A stretch of DNA of 62,129 bases. Source: Baaleninema simplex PCC 7105 (GTDB lineage: Bacteria; Cyanobacteriota; Cyanobacteriia; Cyanobacteriales; Geitlerinemataceae). A program made the position numbers and the translations under genes. Below, piece after piece: positions 17,301-25,833 of the stretch; position 1 is the first letter of the stretch, and each line of letters starts with the position of its first letter. A model generated the notes under the pieces. That model had not been told where the DNA came from. It saw only the letters and a list, made by a program, of their open reading frames with translations, and searched no databases. The DNA is taken from assembly GCF_000332355.1 (NCBI RefSeq), contig NZ_KB235958.1:1906272-1968400 (forward strand), read 5' to 3'.

Positions 17301-19841
17301 GTTCTGGGAAATATGAGATTGAATTTGGATCTGGTAAACCTCGACTTTATCGAGTAACGTCTTGGCACGTTGCTGGACGACTTCAGCTAGCTGGGTGGCG
17401 CGATCGAAGCGTGCGCTGAGATATTCTACTTCGACGGCTTCGACGTATAACTTCAGCGTCAGGTCGTACAGGGTATCCCAACTGTCGGGGGCGAGCAACT
17501 CTACCCCCAGGGTTAAATATTTGGCAGCCGTTTCGTAGGCGGTGGAGATTTTCGCTTTGTGTCCGGCGATCGCGTTGAGTCGGGCTAGATTGTCTTTTTC
17601 GGAGCGATCGACGATCGACTCGACACCGAGGTTGAGGTGATTGACGATCTCGAAAATGTTTTCTTCGATCTCTTGGGGTGGGGTATGTCGTAACAACAGC
17701 CGACCGACTTTGAGATGGATCGCTTTCTTGTCGGCCTCGGAGATCGAGCTATAGGTCGCCTGCTGCACGCGATCGTGCAAAAATCGATAGGTAATCTGGT
17801 ATTCGCCGTCCGTCCAGTTCGGCGTTTTGTCTAGCTCGTCGAGCAGGAACACGTTATAAGCGTCGCTGGTGGGGAGAACGAGTTCTTCTTGAAGGGCGTC
17901 TTGCAACTCGGAAGCGGTCTGGAACGGAGATTTTTCGTTGACGATCGCCAAAACGTTCAAGTCGAAGGTATTGCCGATACAGGCGGCCAATTTCAGGACG
18001 TGCTGCGTGGTGTCGCCGAGCTTTTGAATTTTGCTCACCATCAGTTCCACGACGTTGTCGGTGACGTCGCGGGTTCGGATCTGTTCGTTGTCCCACCGCC
18101 AGCATCCCCCGGTGGCGTCGAAGGTTAAAAGCTCCTCTTGGTATAAAGAAATTAGTAACTGAGTTAAGAAAAAGGGATTGCCTGCGGTTTTGTTGAAGAC
18201 TAACTCAGCCAGCGATCGCGATTTTTCCACCGGGCAGTGCAATGTATCGGCCACGAGCCGTTCGGTGCAAGTTCTATCTAATGGTTGTATGTTAAGGTCG
18301 CTGACGCGAGTGCCGTTGTTTCGGACGTTCTCTAAGGTGGTTGTTAAAAGATGGGTGGCACCGACTTCGTTATTCCGGTAGGCTCCCACCACCAGCAACG
18401 ACTGATGGCTGAACTCCGTCGCGAAGATTTCGAGCGATTTTAACGTCGCCGAATCTGCCCATTGCAAATCGTCTAAAAAGATGACGAGGGGATGGTCTTT
18501 CTGTGCGAAAACTTCGATAAATTTCCGAAAAACTAGGTTGAAGCGATTTTGCGTTTCGATCGTTCCCAGCGATAAGACTTCTGCTTGTTTGCCGACGATC
18601 GATTCGACTTCGGGGATCGCGTCTATAATAACTTGACCGTTCGTCCCCAAGGCATCTAGAAGTTTTTGCCGCCAAACGGCGATCTTTTCTGCACTCTCGG
18701 TCAGCAGTTGTCGGATTAAGTCTTGGAATGCCTGAATGAGAGACGCGTAGGGAACGTTTTTCCGGTACTGGTCGCATTTACCGGAAATAAAGTATCCGCC
18801 CCGCTGGACGATCGGCTTGTGAATTTCGTGAATGAGTGCGGTTTTACCAATACCGGAGTAGCCGGAGACGAGGACGAGTTCGGTGGTTGCCCGACAAACT
18901 CGCTCGAAAGCAGAGGTGAGGATTGCAATTTCTCGCTCCCGGCCGTAGAGTTTTTGCGGGATTTGAAATTTTGCAGAAACATCGTACTGACCGAGGGTAA
19001 ACTTGCTAACGATCCCCGAGGTTTGTAGTTGCGTCAAGCAGGTAGTTAAATCGGCTCGAATGCCATAAGCACTTTGATATCGGTCTTCTGCGATTTTCTC
19101 CAACAACTTCATGACGATGTCAGAGACGGCTACGGGAACGGTCGGATCGATCCCGTGAGGTGGAACGGGCTTTTTCGCCATGTGGCAATATACCAATTCC
19201 ATGGGATCGGAGGCTGAAAATGGCAATCGACCCGTTAAGAGTTCGTAGAACGTCGCACCCAAGGAATAAAAATCTGTACGGTAGTCGATCGCGCGATTCA
19301 TCCGACCGGTTTGTTCGGGCGACATATAGGCGAGCGTGCCTTCGAGGAGGTTGGGATTGCGGACGGATTGACTTTCTCGCGAGAGGGAAGAGGCGATCGA
19401 AAAATCGGTCAGCTTCGTCTGGCCGGTTTGGGGATTAAAAATAATGTTGAGGGGTTTTATATCTTTGTGAATGACGTTTTTTTCGTGGAGTTTGCCGAGC
19501 GTATCGACAAGCTGAGCGACGATCTTCAAGACAGCGATCGTGTCGAGTTTGTTTTGAATAATAAAATCACCCAGCGAAATGCCACCGATGTCTTCTAAAA
19601 CTAAGGTCAATCCGTTATATTTTTCGAGTCCGTAGCAATGAATGATGCCGTCAATTTTTAAGTTTTTTGTAATTTCGCATTCGTGTCGAATTTTAGCAAC
19701 TTCTTTAGGGGTTGGATAGTTAGTTCTTAAAACCTTGAGGATGACTGGCTTGCCATCTGAATTTCTCTGAGCGCGATAGACAATATTTTTTTGGCTTTCG
19801 TAGAGTTGCTCTACAATGTGATAGCCTGTAATGGAGAGCAT
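14382..19841 (-). CDS. Ser/Thr kinase - AAA ATPase - GAF - histidine kinase hybrid
   Basis: A 1819-residue signalling giant typical of filamentous cyanobacteria. Residues 1-270 form a Ser/Thr kinase (Lys36 in VILKVL, catalytic Asp127 in HKDIKPLN, metal Asp146 in DFS instead of the usual DFG). An AAA_16-type ATPase follows, with Walker A SGYSGIGKT (about 327-336) and Walker B LVIFLDDLQWAD. Then comes a long helical, TPR-like region (about 650-1250), a GAF domain (about 1310-1470), a coiled coil, and HisKA with GVAHEINNP (His near 1553). HATPase_c closes the protein (NIIDNAID, DNGPGM, GSGTGLGLS). There is no transmembrane segment, so it is cytosolic. The start is ATG 19841 (MLSITGYHIVEQLYESQ). 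The ligand is unknown. Confidence 0.92.
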   Translation of the reverse strand: MLSITGYHIVEQLYESQKNIVYRAQRNSDGKPVILKVLRTNYPTPKEVAKIRHECEITKNLKIDGIIHCYGLEKYNGLTLVLEDIGGISLGDFIIQNKLDTIAVLKIVAQLVDTLGKLHEKNVIHKDIKPLNIIFNPQTGQTKLTDFSIASSLSRESQSVRNPNLLEGTLAYMSPEQTGRMNRAIDYRTDFYSLGATFYELLTGRLPFSASDPMELVYCHMAKKPVPPHGIDPTVPVAVSDIVMKLLEKIAEDRYQSAYGIRADLTTCLTQLQTSGIVSKFTLGQYDVSAKFQIPQKLYGREREIAILTSAFERVCRATTELVLVSGYSGIGKTALIHEIHKPIVQRGGYFISGKCDQYRKNVPYASLIQAFQDLIRQLLTESAEKIAVWRQKLLDALGTNGQVIIDAIPEVESIVGKQAEVLSLGTIETQNRFNLVFRKFIEVFAQKDHPLVIFLDDLQWADSATLKSLEIFATEFSHQSLLVVGAYRNNEVGATHLLTTTLENVRNNGTRVSDLNIQPLDRTCTERLVADTLHCPVEKSRSLAELVFNKTAGNPFFLTQLLISLYQEELLTFDATGGCWRWDNEQIRTRDVTDNVVELMVSKIQKLGDTTQHVLKLAACIGNTFDLNVLAIVNEKSPFQTASELQDALQEELVLPTSDAYNVFLLDELDKTPNWTDGEYQITYRFLHDRVQQATYSSISEADKKAIHLKVGRLLLRHTPPQEIEENIFEIVNHLNLGVESIVDRSEKDNLARLNAIAGHKAKISTAYETAAKYLTLGVELLAPDSWDTLYDLTLKLYVEAVEVEYLSARFDRATQLAEVVQQRAKTLLDKVEVYQIQIQSHISQNQMQAALDVALFVLEMLGEPLTSASADDLSPNASSDLPEMKDPVKLAALQTLMNAMPPAYVAAADLLPAIAQKMVCLCVQYGNSPLAAYAYAFYGLMLCGALGDIEKGYQFGRLAIEILDRFETREYQCKIYELFNAHIRHWKEPVGATLEPLKEAVQIGLETGDIEYAGYAAMYASIYPLFMGESLEVVQQQQQHYIDLLIDLNQPYFSSYIAIWRQWVLNLTGDTENPQRLAGKSFDEDAMLPKFVETNNGALLFTVYLAKAMLLYSLNDYEAALDMARLSDRYSGFLLGLMHTPVHHFYYSLILLAQCPRQESPERRDILDLVASNQEKLKNWAFHAPENYQHKYLLVEAEKARVLGQTLEAMEYYDRAVRGAIDGGFVQEESLANERAAEFYLACDREKVARTYFTEAYYGYIRWGATVKANRLEATVPHLISRVVPATIAERLSTATSTSASENVNVLDLITVVKASQALAGEIVLSQLLDKLLRIVMENAAAQTSCLLLEKDGQLRIEATGNLDKDEVLLLPSLSTNSELPLPLSVLNYVARTKEGVVLNDATRDSKFASDPYMVRTQPKSVLCTPIVNQGKFIGLLYLENNLTIGAFKAEQLEILNLLSSQIAISLENALLYANVEATTEDLKRTKSQLEEYNSTLEQKVEDRTLELIQKNQRLKEQSTQLEQTLSELKKTQMQLIQTEKMSSLGNLVAGVAHEINNPISFIHGNLIHAEEYSRDLLNLIQLYREEYPNPTPKIQIELDRVELDFLERDLHDLVRSMQTGADRIRQIVLSLRNFSRLQEASLKPVDLHEGLKSTLFVLHDRLVEKPDRPEIRTVEEYGNLPLVECYAGELNQAFLNIIDNAIDVLESRDRDLVRSQIEQNPSTIWIRTAAIDRDWVEVAIADNGPGMTETVRSRLFDPFFTTKPVGSGTGLGLSISYQIIVDKHGGKISCISRPDGGTEFQIQVPVRQRKLSNASS

Positions 19842-20983
19842 GATGTACCTTCCTTCTCGTAAGTTTAGAGTCAGATGAGATGACTCGATTTTCAGTTGTC
19901 AGTATGGAAGTGTCAGTATGGAAGTAAGCCACCTTATTTTTTGAGCGATACGCTTTAAATTCTTACCCGCACGTCGCTCGATCGAGTTTACAGTTCGATG
20001 TAAGACGTAGATTTCTGGCTGATTTGCTGAGTTTCACTGAGGACTTCAGCGATTCAAAAGAAACGACAAGTTTCAATTTTTTTCTAGATAAATCTAGATT
20101 TTATTAACATACTCGGCTTACAACAGGGCTAAGTTGCGATAGGACGCGCCCGGAACGAACCTCGGACTTTAAGCGTTTCTTGAGACAACGAAGTGTTCGA
20201 TCGAGAGCCGAACTGGTGATGCTTTTGCCACTGACTTATCATTTTTGTAAGTCAGCGGAACGGCAAATACCAGCCCTTAACGATCGAATTCAGGCTTTAT
20301 TCCATTATAAAACAGAGGAAGAGGACAAGTGAATCGAAGTTTTTACGGAATTTTAACTGATTTTATCCCCGTGAATTCACTAGAAAATAGGCGATGACAG
20401 CGTAAACTTCTCTGTATAGAAAGCGTTTCTGCTGCTAATCGACAGAAAAATGTATCAGTTTATACAATTTAGATTAGTTTTTATATTGGTATTTTTAACT
20501 ATTTTTTAAGCTTATTTATACTTATTTATACTTATATAATTAAATATTTCATTATATTCGATCTATTTATGTTCCCGTCCGATCTGACACACTTGACAGA
20601 AATTTAAATTAAGTACAGCCTTTTATATCATAAACAAAAAGTGCTTTAAAAGCAAGATTCAAAAAATCAAAAAACAGACACTCGCCGTCCAAAACCCTGG
20701 ACTTTCATCCAGACACAGAAAAATTCAACCAAAATCAATCTTCTTTTGGGGATACGATCTCCAATAAGAGCTTCTGAAATCGACGTAAAATCAAGAGTTG
20801 CAGGATTTATCGAGAAAATCGTGAGAAGCTCAACCCCCTCCGATCGTCGTCGGCGATCGCCGACATCGAATCAGTTTCCCCAACATTGGGTCAGTTCGAT
20901 CGCAGGATCGGGATATCGCTTGCTGCGGCGATCGCCGATCGAGAAGATGGACTTCACCGATGGCGATCCCGTCGCCGCCAAAA
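19842..20983. other. AT-rich intergenic region, about 1.1 kb, no gene recognised
   Basis: This lies upstream of the giant kinase and downstream of glcF. It holds a palindrome (TCTAGA..TCTAGA near 20083-20098), a hairpin (CTGACTTA/TAAGTCAG, 20231-20255), and a 10-bp tandem repeat CTTATTTATA at 20511-20530 within a very AT-rich stretch (20440-20600). The plus-strand frame 20746-21249 overlaps glcF antisense and has no coding character. It could hold an ncRNA, but none is identifiable. Confidence 0.6.
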
Positions 20984-22384
20984 CTAAACCCCCAACATCT
21001 CGCCCCGAATCGACAAATCCAGCAGTTCGATCGGGTGGCGTAATGGAATCTCGCGACCTTGCAAAGCCAAATTCTTCTGAATTTGCAACGAACACCCCGG
21101 ATTCGCCGACGCAATTAACGACGCTCCCGTATTCGCTAAATTCTCGACCTTTTGCTGTCCCAACTCGTCAGCCACTTCTGGCTGCAACATATTATAAACT
21201 CCCGCACTCCCACAACATAACGCCGCGTCTAAGGGTTCTCGTAACGTAACGTTGGGAATTTGACGCAAGAGTTCTCGTGGTTGAGAACTAATTTTTTGAC
21301 CGTGGATGAGATGACACGCATCTTGATAGACGATCGCTAACTCTTCATCCGCAATCGGATGCAACTTCGTCGTCAAGCCCACCGCCGCTAAAAACTCGTT
21401 AACGTCTCTCACTTTGTTCGTAAAAGCTTCAGCTTTCTCTCGGTAAACCGGATCGTCTTGCAAAATATGACCGTATTCCTTTAACGTATGACCGCAACCC
21501 GCCGCATTAATAATGACGAAATCGACGTTCGTTTCCTCAAAACTGTCGATGTTTTGACGGGCGAGTTCTTGGGCTTGGGCTTCTTGTCCCTGGTGAGCGG
21601 GTAACGCCCCACAACAGCCCTGAGATTTGGGAATGACGATTTCGCAACCGTTGGCGGTGAGAACGCGGGCTGTGGCTTCGTTAACGGGATTAAAAAACAA
21701 TTGTTGGACGCAACCGAGCAGCATTCCTACGCGATAGCGTTTTTCGCCTCGGGCGGGGATGATATCGGGAAAGTTGGGTTTAAAGGCGTCGGGGGTAATT
21801 TGCGGAAGAATCGACTCCATCGCCCCCAGTCGCGGAAACCAGCGGTTGAGGAATCCCGTCGATCGCATAAATTTCTGCAATCCTAACTTTTGATACGCCA
21901 TCAGAGGATACAACAGCGGACGCAGGCGATCGGGGTAGGGAAATAGGTTAAAAATAAGGCTGCGAATCAGGCGATCGCCGATCGATCGCGGGACGTTGCG
22001 TTCGACTTGCGGACGAGTAGCGGCGATGAGTTTGTCGTATTCAACGCCAGAAGGACAGGTGGTGACACAAGCCAGACACCCCAAACAGGAGTCGAAATGT
22101 TGAACCGTAGCGGGTTCGAGTTCGGCTTCGCCGTTGTGAATCGCATCCATTAAGTAAATACGTCCTCGAGGCGAATCCATCTCTTTTCCGATGACGCGGT
22201 AACTCGGACAAGTCGCCAGACAAAAGCCGCAGTGAACGCAGGTGTCGATGAGTTCCGGTTTGGGGGGATTTTGGGGATCGAATCCGTCTTTCGGGAGTTC
22301 GCCGAGATGGGGGTTTTGTTGGAGGAAATTACTATTTTTAGCAGGGATGCGGTTGGTTTCAGTGGGGTTCGGTTGAGTTTGCAT
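20984..22384 (-). CDS. glcF: Glycolate dehydrogenase iron-sulfur subunit GlcF
   Basis: A 466-residue protein. Two ferredoxin-type clusters are visible near the N-terminus: CVHCGFCLATCP (about 49-60) and CLGCLACVTTCP (about 100-111). Two CCG-type heterodisulfide-reductase-like motifs follow (GCCGALPAHQG and CCGSAGVYNM), with a GCGH segment between them. It passes electrons from glycolate oxidation to the membrane chain, working with the FAD subunit encoded upstream at 23119. The gene order glcE, small membrane protein, glcF on one strand suggests a photorespiratory operon. The start ATG 22384 gives a proline/asparagine-rich lead of about 35 residues. Confidence 0.9.
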   Translation of the reverse strand: MQTQPNPTETNRIPAKNSNFLQQNPHLGELPKDGFDPQNPPKPELIDTCVHCGFCLATCPSYRVIGKEMDSPRGRIYLMDAIHNGEAELEPATVQHFDSCLGCLACVTTCPSGVEYDKLIAATRPQVERNVPRSIGDRLIRSLIFNLFPYPDRLRPLLYPLMAYQKLGLQKFMRSTGFLNRWFPRLGAMESILPQITPDAFKPNFPDIIPARGEKRYRVGMLLGCVQQLFFNPVNEATARVLTANGCEIVIPKSQGCCGALPAHQGQEAQAQELARQNIDSFEETNVDFVIINAAGCGHTLKEYGHILQDDPVYREKAEAFTNKVRDVNEFLAAVGLTTKLHPIADEELAIVYQDACHLIHGQKISSQPRELLRQIPNVTLREPLDAALCCGSAGVYNMLQPEVADELGQQKVENLANTGASLIASANPGCSLQIQKNLALQGREIPLRHPIELLDLSIRGEMLGV

Positions 22385-22451
22385 ATTTAGGGTGAGGATG
22401 CGATCGAACGGTTTTGAAGAAAATTTATCGAAAACGAGCCTCGTAACAGAA

Positions 22452-22498
22452 AGACGGAGTCTTCGAGGTCTTTGAGAAAGTCGGTTCGGACTCCGTCT
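22452..22498. repeat. 10-bp perfect inverted repeat between glcF and the upstream gene
   Basis: AGACGGAGTC (22452-22461) pairs perfectly with GACTCCGTCT (22489-22498) across a 27-base loop. It lies inside the putative glc operon, upstream of glcF, and may modulate readthrough or stability. No U-tract is seen. Confidence 0.45.
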
Positions 22499-22581
22499 GG
22501 CTGCGAGAGAACGCTTAAGCTTTTACTGGTGGGGAGGTTGGCGGTATTCAGCCCTCACCTCTCCCGCCCAGAGGAGCGTTA

Positions 22582-23067
22582 TCACGAACTTTTGTCTTGA
22601 GAAGTTTCTGAAGTCGTTTCTAAAGGAGTTTTTACGGTTGTCTCGTCGGACTCGGAACTTTCGGAACTGGTGACAGTCACCGTTTCGTTAGCTGGAAGGG
22701 GTTCGATCTCCTGAATCGGTTGGGGATCGTTTTCGATTCCTAACTGTTCTTTAGCCCGATCGATCGCGAAAGCGGTTCCCGACGAACTCGCCGACAGGAG
22801 GGCTTTTCCTGCTTCGTTAAACAGATTTTCGTGGTTGCGTTTTTCTTGATTTTCATACCAAACCTTAGCGTTTCGCCCGATTTGGGTAGCGTATCCCCAT
22901 CCCCAGACGAAAATGAGAAATACTAAGCAGAACATCATCCACAACAACAGGGCGGTTTCTTTAATGATGTTCCAAGTCAGTTGGAAGGCTTTGGAGTAAG
23001 TTTCGCCGGTGTTGGGGGAAAAGACGAGTTCTCCCACAGTGGCGAATTGGGTTTTGAGTTTATTCAT
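22582..23067 (-). CDS. Conserved hypothetical single-TM protein in glc operon
   Basis: A 161-residue protein of no family I can name. Residues about 36-60 form one strong transmembrane segment rich in W, L and F. A charged helical stretch follows (NAKVWYENQEKRNHENLF), then an acidic Ser/Thr/Glu-rich disordered tail. It lies 51 bases downstream of glcE and about 200 bases upstream of glcF, all on one strand. A role anchoring the glycolate dehydrogenase to a membrane is possible from context but is inference. Confidence 0.7.
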   Translation of the reverse strand: MNKLKTQFATVGELVFSPNTGETYSKAFQLTWNIIKETALLLWMMFCLVFLIFVWGWGYATQIGRNAKVWYENQEKRNHENLFNEAGKALLSASSSGTAFAIDRAKEQLGIENDPQPIQEIEPLPANETVTVTSSESSESDETTVKTPLETTSETSQDKSS

Positions 23068-23118
23068 CGATTAAAGCTCCATGCAGTATCGATCGACAGT
23101 AATATTTCAACGATAAAT

Positions 23119-24438
23119 CTAAACGATAAACCGTTTCGGACTCAATCGGTTCTGAGGATCGAACTTGGCTTTAATTTGCTGCATGGCGGTTTGGGCGTTT
23201 CCGACATAGCCCCAAACGTCGAGTTGGCGTTTGAGAGATTGGGGGGCTTCGAGAATTGTCAGGAAGCCGCTGTTGTTTTGGAGGTGGTGTCGCAGGTTCA
23301 GCAAGTTCGAGGTTGTCGCCAGCGGCGTGGGAACGCGAACTCGCCCTAAACCGCATCCGGCGTGAACCACAGCGATCGCCTCTCCGCGAAATTGTTCGTC
23401 GAGATACTGCAACGCAGCCACGGCTGAGGTGGGTCGTATTCCTATTTTCGCGAGAACTCGAGTTTCGGGAGCGTCGGTTTCAATCAGAATTCGCGATCGC
23501 TCCCATAAGTCGGTTTCTGATTTCGCTTCGGCGTCGTCGCGGTAACTTGTCGCCGTCAACCCCAGGGTTTCGCCGAGTTCTCGAACGCGATCGATCTGCT
23601 GTTGGACACTTTCGGCGACGCTTTGGAAGCGAACCAACACCCCGAAACCGCTTCCCAATTCCAAGGATTTGACAATTCCCGGTGACAGGAGATCGATCGC
23701 CGTGGGAACTAACGCCGAAGTTAAAATCGTTTTTGTGACATTGGCGATCGCCTCAGCCTCTCCACAGAGGGCGATGGTTGCAGAAGTTTCGGGAATCGGA
23801 TACAAGCGAAACGTTAGCTGTGTCGCGATCGCCAAAGTTCCGTAAGAACCCGTCAGAAGTTTCATCAAATCGTAGCCAGCGACGTTTTTCACCACTCGCC
23901 CCCCCGCTTTGACGATTTCCCCATCCGATCGCACAAAGGAAATCCCAATCAGGCGATCGCGAACGCTGTTATATCGCTGTCGCCAACTTCCCATATCCCC
24001 CGTGGCGACGATTCCCCCGAGGGTAGCGTCGTCGGGATAACTCGGATCGAGGGCGAGAAATTGTTGAGATTGCGCCAAAATTGAATTGAGATGGCGTAAC
24101 GTCGCTCCGGCTTCGACGGTGAGGGTGAGATCGCCGACTGCGTGTTCGACGATGCGATCGAGCCGTTTCGTACTGACCACCACCTCGACATCTTCGACGA
24201 CGCCGCCCCAGTGCAGTTTACTCCCGTTTCCCATCGGTAACACCCGCCAACCCTGGCGATGACACGTCGCCATCACCGTCGCTAACGTCTCTGAGGTTTT
24301 GGGATAAACAATACAAGCAGGTGGATTCCCAGCGATCGCCCGTTGGAGACGCTGACGGGAAGTTTCCTCGAGAGTTTCCCAAGTACAAACGCTGTCTTTG
24401 TCGAGGAGTCGTTCGAGTTCCGGTGTAATTTCGCCCAT
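23119..24438 (-). CDS. glcE: FAD-binding glycolate dehydrogenase subunit (GlcE-like)
   Basis: A 439-residue FAD_binding_4 (PCMH-type) oxidoreductase. FAD-domain signatures include GNGSKLHWGG, a substrate-loop segment DATLGGIVATGDMGSWRQRYNSVRD and GGRVVKNVAGYDLMKLLTGSYGTL. The last is the hallmark of GlcE rather than the longer GlcD. At about 440 residues it also matches the shorter GlcD2-type proteins of cyanobacteria. With GlcF it would oxidise glycolate to glyoxylate. ATG 24438 is only 33 bases from the divergent hppD start, so the two promoters must overlap coding DNA. Confidence 0.85.
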   Translation of the reverse strand: MGEITPELERLLDKDSVCTWETLEETSRQRLQRAIAGNPPACIVYPKTSETLATVMATCHRQGWRVLPMGNGSKLHWGGVVEDVEVVVSTKRLDRIVEHAVGDLTLTVEAGATLRHLNSILAQSQQFLALDPSYPDDATLGGIVATGDMGSWRQRYNSVRDRLIGISFVRSDGEIVKAGGRVVKNVAGYDLMKLLTGSYGTLAIATQLTFRLYPIPETSATIALCGEAEAIANVTKTILTSALVPTAIDLLSPGIVKSLELGSGFGVLVRFQSVAESVQQQIDRVRELGETLGLTATSYRDDAEAKSETDLWERSRILIETDAPETRVLAKIGIRPTSAVAALQYLDEQFRGEAIAVVHAGCGLGRVRVPTPLATTSNLLNLRHHLQNNSGFLTILEAPQSLKRQLDVWGYVGNAQTAMQQIKAKFDPQNRLSPKRFIV

Positions 24439-24471
24439 TCCCTACCGAGTCTGTCGAGTTGTTATAGAAAT

Positions 24472-25524
24472 ATGGTACAGATCGACCACGTCCACTTCTA
24501 CGTTGAAGATGCAAAAGCCGTTCGCGAGGATTTCGTCAAACGCCTGGGATTTCTCGCTGTGGGGGAACAGACGACAGACGACACCCACACGGAAATTCTG
24601 CAAACGGGGGGTTTGCGGTTTTTACTCTCGTCACCGCTGAACGAAACCAGTTCGGTCGCCGCGTATTTAAAACAACATCCCCCAGGAGTTGCTGATGTAG
24701 CGTTTCGGGTTCGGGATTTAGAAAAAATTCTCGATCGCACGACGCGATCGCCTCGCCCGCTTTCCCGATTTCCCGTTCTCGAATCGCCCACCGTCAAACA
24801 CGAAGAACGTCGCAGCCAAATCGCCGCCTGGGGTTCGTTGCGTCATACGTTAATCGAAGGATACTGTGAAGTTGAAACCTCTGAAGCGGGGACGTTTGAG
24901 GCGATCGATCATCTGGTTCTCAACGTCGAAGCGATCGCGTTTTCCCAAGCCGTCAACTGGTATCGAGACATTTTCGGATTTGTCCCCAAACAGCAATTTT
25001 CTATCGCTACCGATCGCTCGTCGCTGCATTCCCAAGTTATGGTACATCCCGAAACGGGGGTTCAGCTTCCCATCAACGAACCCACCTCGGAAAATTCCCA
25101 AATTCAAGAGTTTTTAGAGTTCAATCGAGGTGCAGGACTTCAACATATTGCTTTAAAAACCCCTGATATTTTGAAAACCGTTTCTCGGATGCGTCGAGCG
25201 GGGGTCGATTTTTTAGAAGTTCCTGACACTTACTTCGATCGCGTTTGTCGAAAACCGGGGTTTAATTTAGATTTTGAGGAGTTCGAGCATATTCGACAAC
25301 AAGAAATTCTCGTCGATTGGACACCGTCTAAAAAGCCTGCTTTTTTACTTCAGACGTTTACGAAGCCCATTTTTCCTGAGCCGACATTTTTCTTTGAAGT
25401 GATTGAAAGACGTATGGGAATTTATGATGACGAAAAACGGGAAGCCAAAGGATTTGGCGAAGGTAATTTTAAAGCATTATTCGAGGCGATCGAGCGTCAG
25501 CAACTTCAGCGTGATTTCGAGTAA
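24472..25524 (+). CDS. hppD: 4-hydroxyphenylpyruvate dioxygenase
   Basis: A 350-residue two-domain vicinal-oxygen-chelate enzyme. It converts 4-hydroxyphenylpyruvate to homogentisate for tocopherol and plastoquinone-related pathways. Iron ligands are visible in the C-terminal half: His in AIDHLVLNVE (about 146), His in GAGLQHIAL (about 224) and Glu in FFFEVIERRMG (about 309). The frame opens 43 codons earlier, but those overlap the antisense start of glcE; ATG 24472 (MVQIDHVHFYVEDA) fits the family. A related AglyC-like dioxygenase cannot be excluded, but the ligand spacing suits HppD. Confidence 0.9.
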   Translation: MVQIDHVHFYVEDAKAVREDFVKRLGFLAVGEQTTDDTHTEILQTGGLRFLLSSPLNETSSVAAYLKQHPPGVADVAFRVRDLEKILDRTTRSPRPLSRFPVLESPTVKHEERRSQIAAWGSLRHTLIEGYCEVETSEAGTFEAIDHLVLNVEAIAFSQAVNWYRDIFGFVPKQQFSIATDRSSLHSQVMVHPETGVQLPINEPTSENSQIQEFLEFNRGAGLQHIALKTPDILKTVSRMRRAGVDFLEVPDTYFDRVCRKPGFNLDFEEFEHIRQQEILVDWTPSKKPAFLLQTFTKPIFPEPTFFFEVIERRMGIYDDEKREAKGFGEGNFKALFEAIERQQLQRDFE

Positions 25525-25653
25525 AGTGCGTTAGGCAAAGATAGAATTTAATACAAGCCATAAAAGATAATTTTCACCGCAAAAAAACAATTTAACAGAG
25601 GAATTTTAAAAACATAAATTATATCAAATTGGAGTCTCTGAATTGAATTGAGC

Positions 25654-25751
25654 TGTTGTTGGGTTTCGCGATCGCTTCACCCCTGGGCGGCAGCGTTGCT
25701 GAAGTCCAACCTACCCCAGACTCATGTTTTTACATCCATTGAGATGCACCC
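25654..25751. repeat. Dispersed repeat plus solo MITE terminus
   Basis: Bases about 25654-25720 are a diverged inverted copy of 11340-11412, sharing GTTGTTGGGTTTC-like and AAGTCCAACCTACCC blocks. TGAGATGCACCC at 25740-25751 is the right terminus of the ISKra4-like MITEs, with no left partner or target duplication visible. The remaining 25525-25833 gap is AT-rich with no gene recognised. Confidence 0.55.
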
Positions 25752-25833
25752 AACACGTTACCCTTCCTCGATCGATCGCCGGCCACCAATGCCATAATCA
25801 GATCGACGATCGACCCGCTTTTAATTTCGGCTG

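Noticed and set aside
20746-21249. Plus-strand frame near glcF
   Set aside because: Overlaps glcF antisense and has no domain; probably chance.
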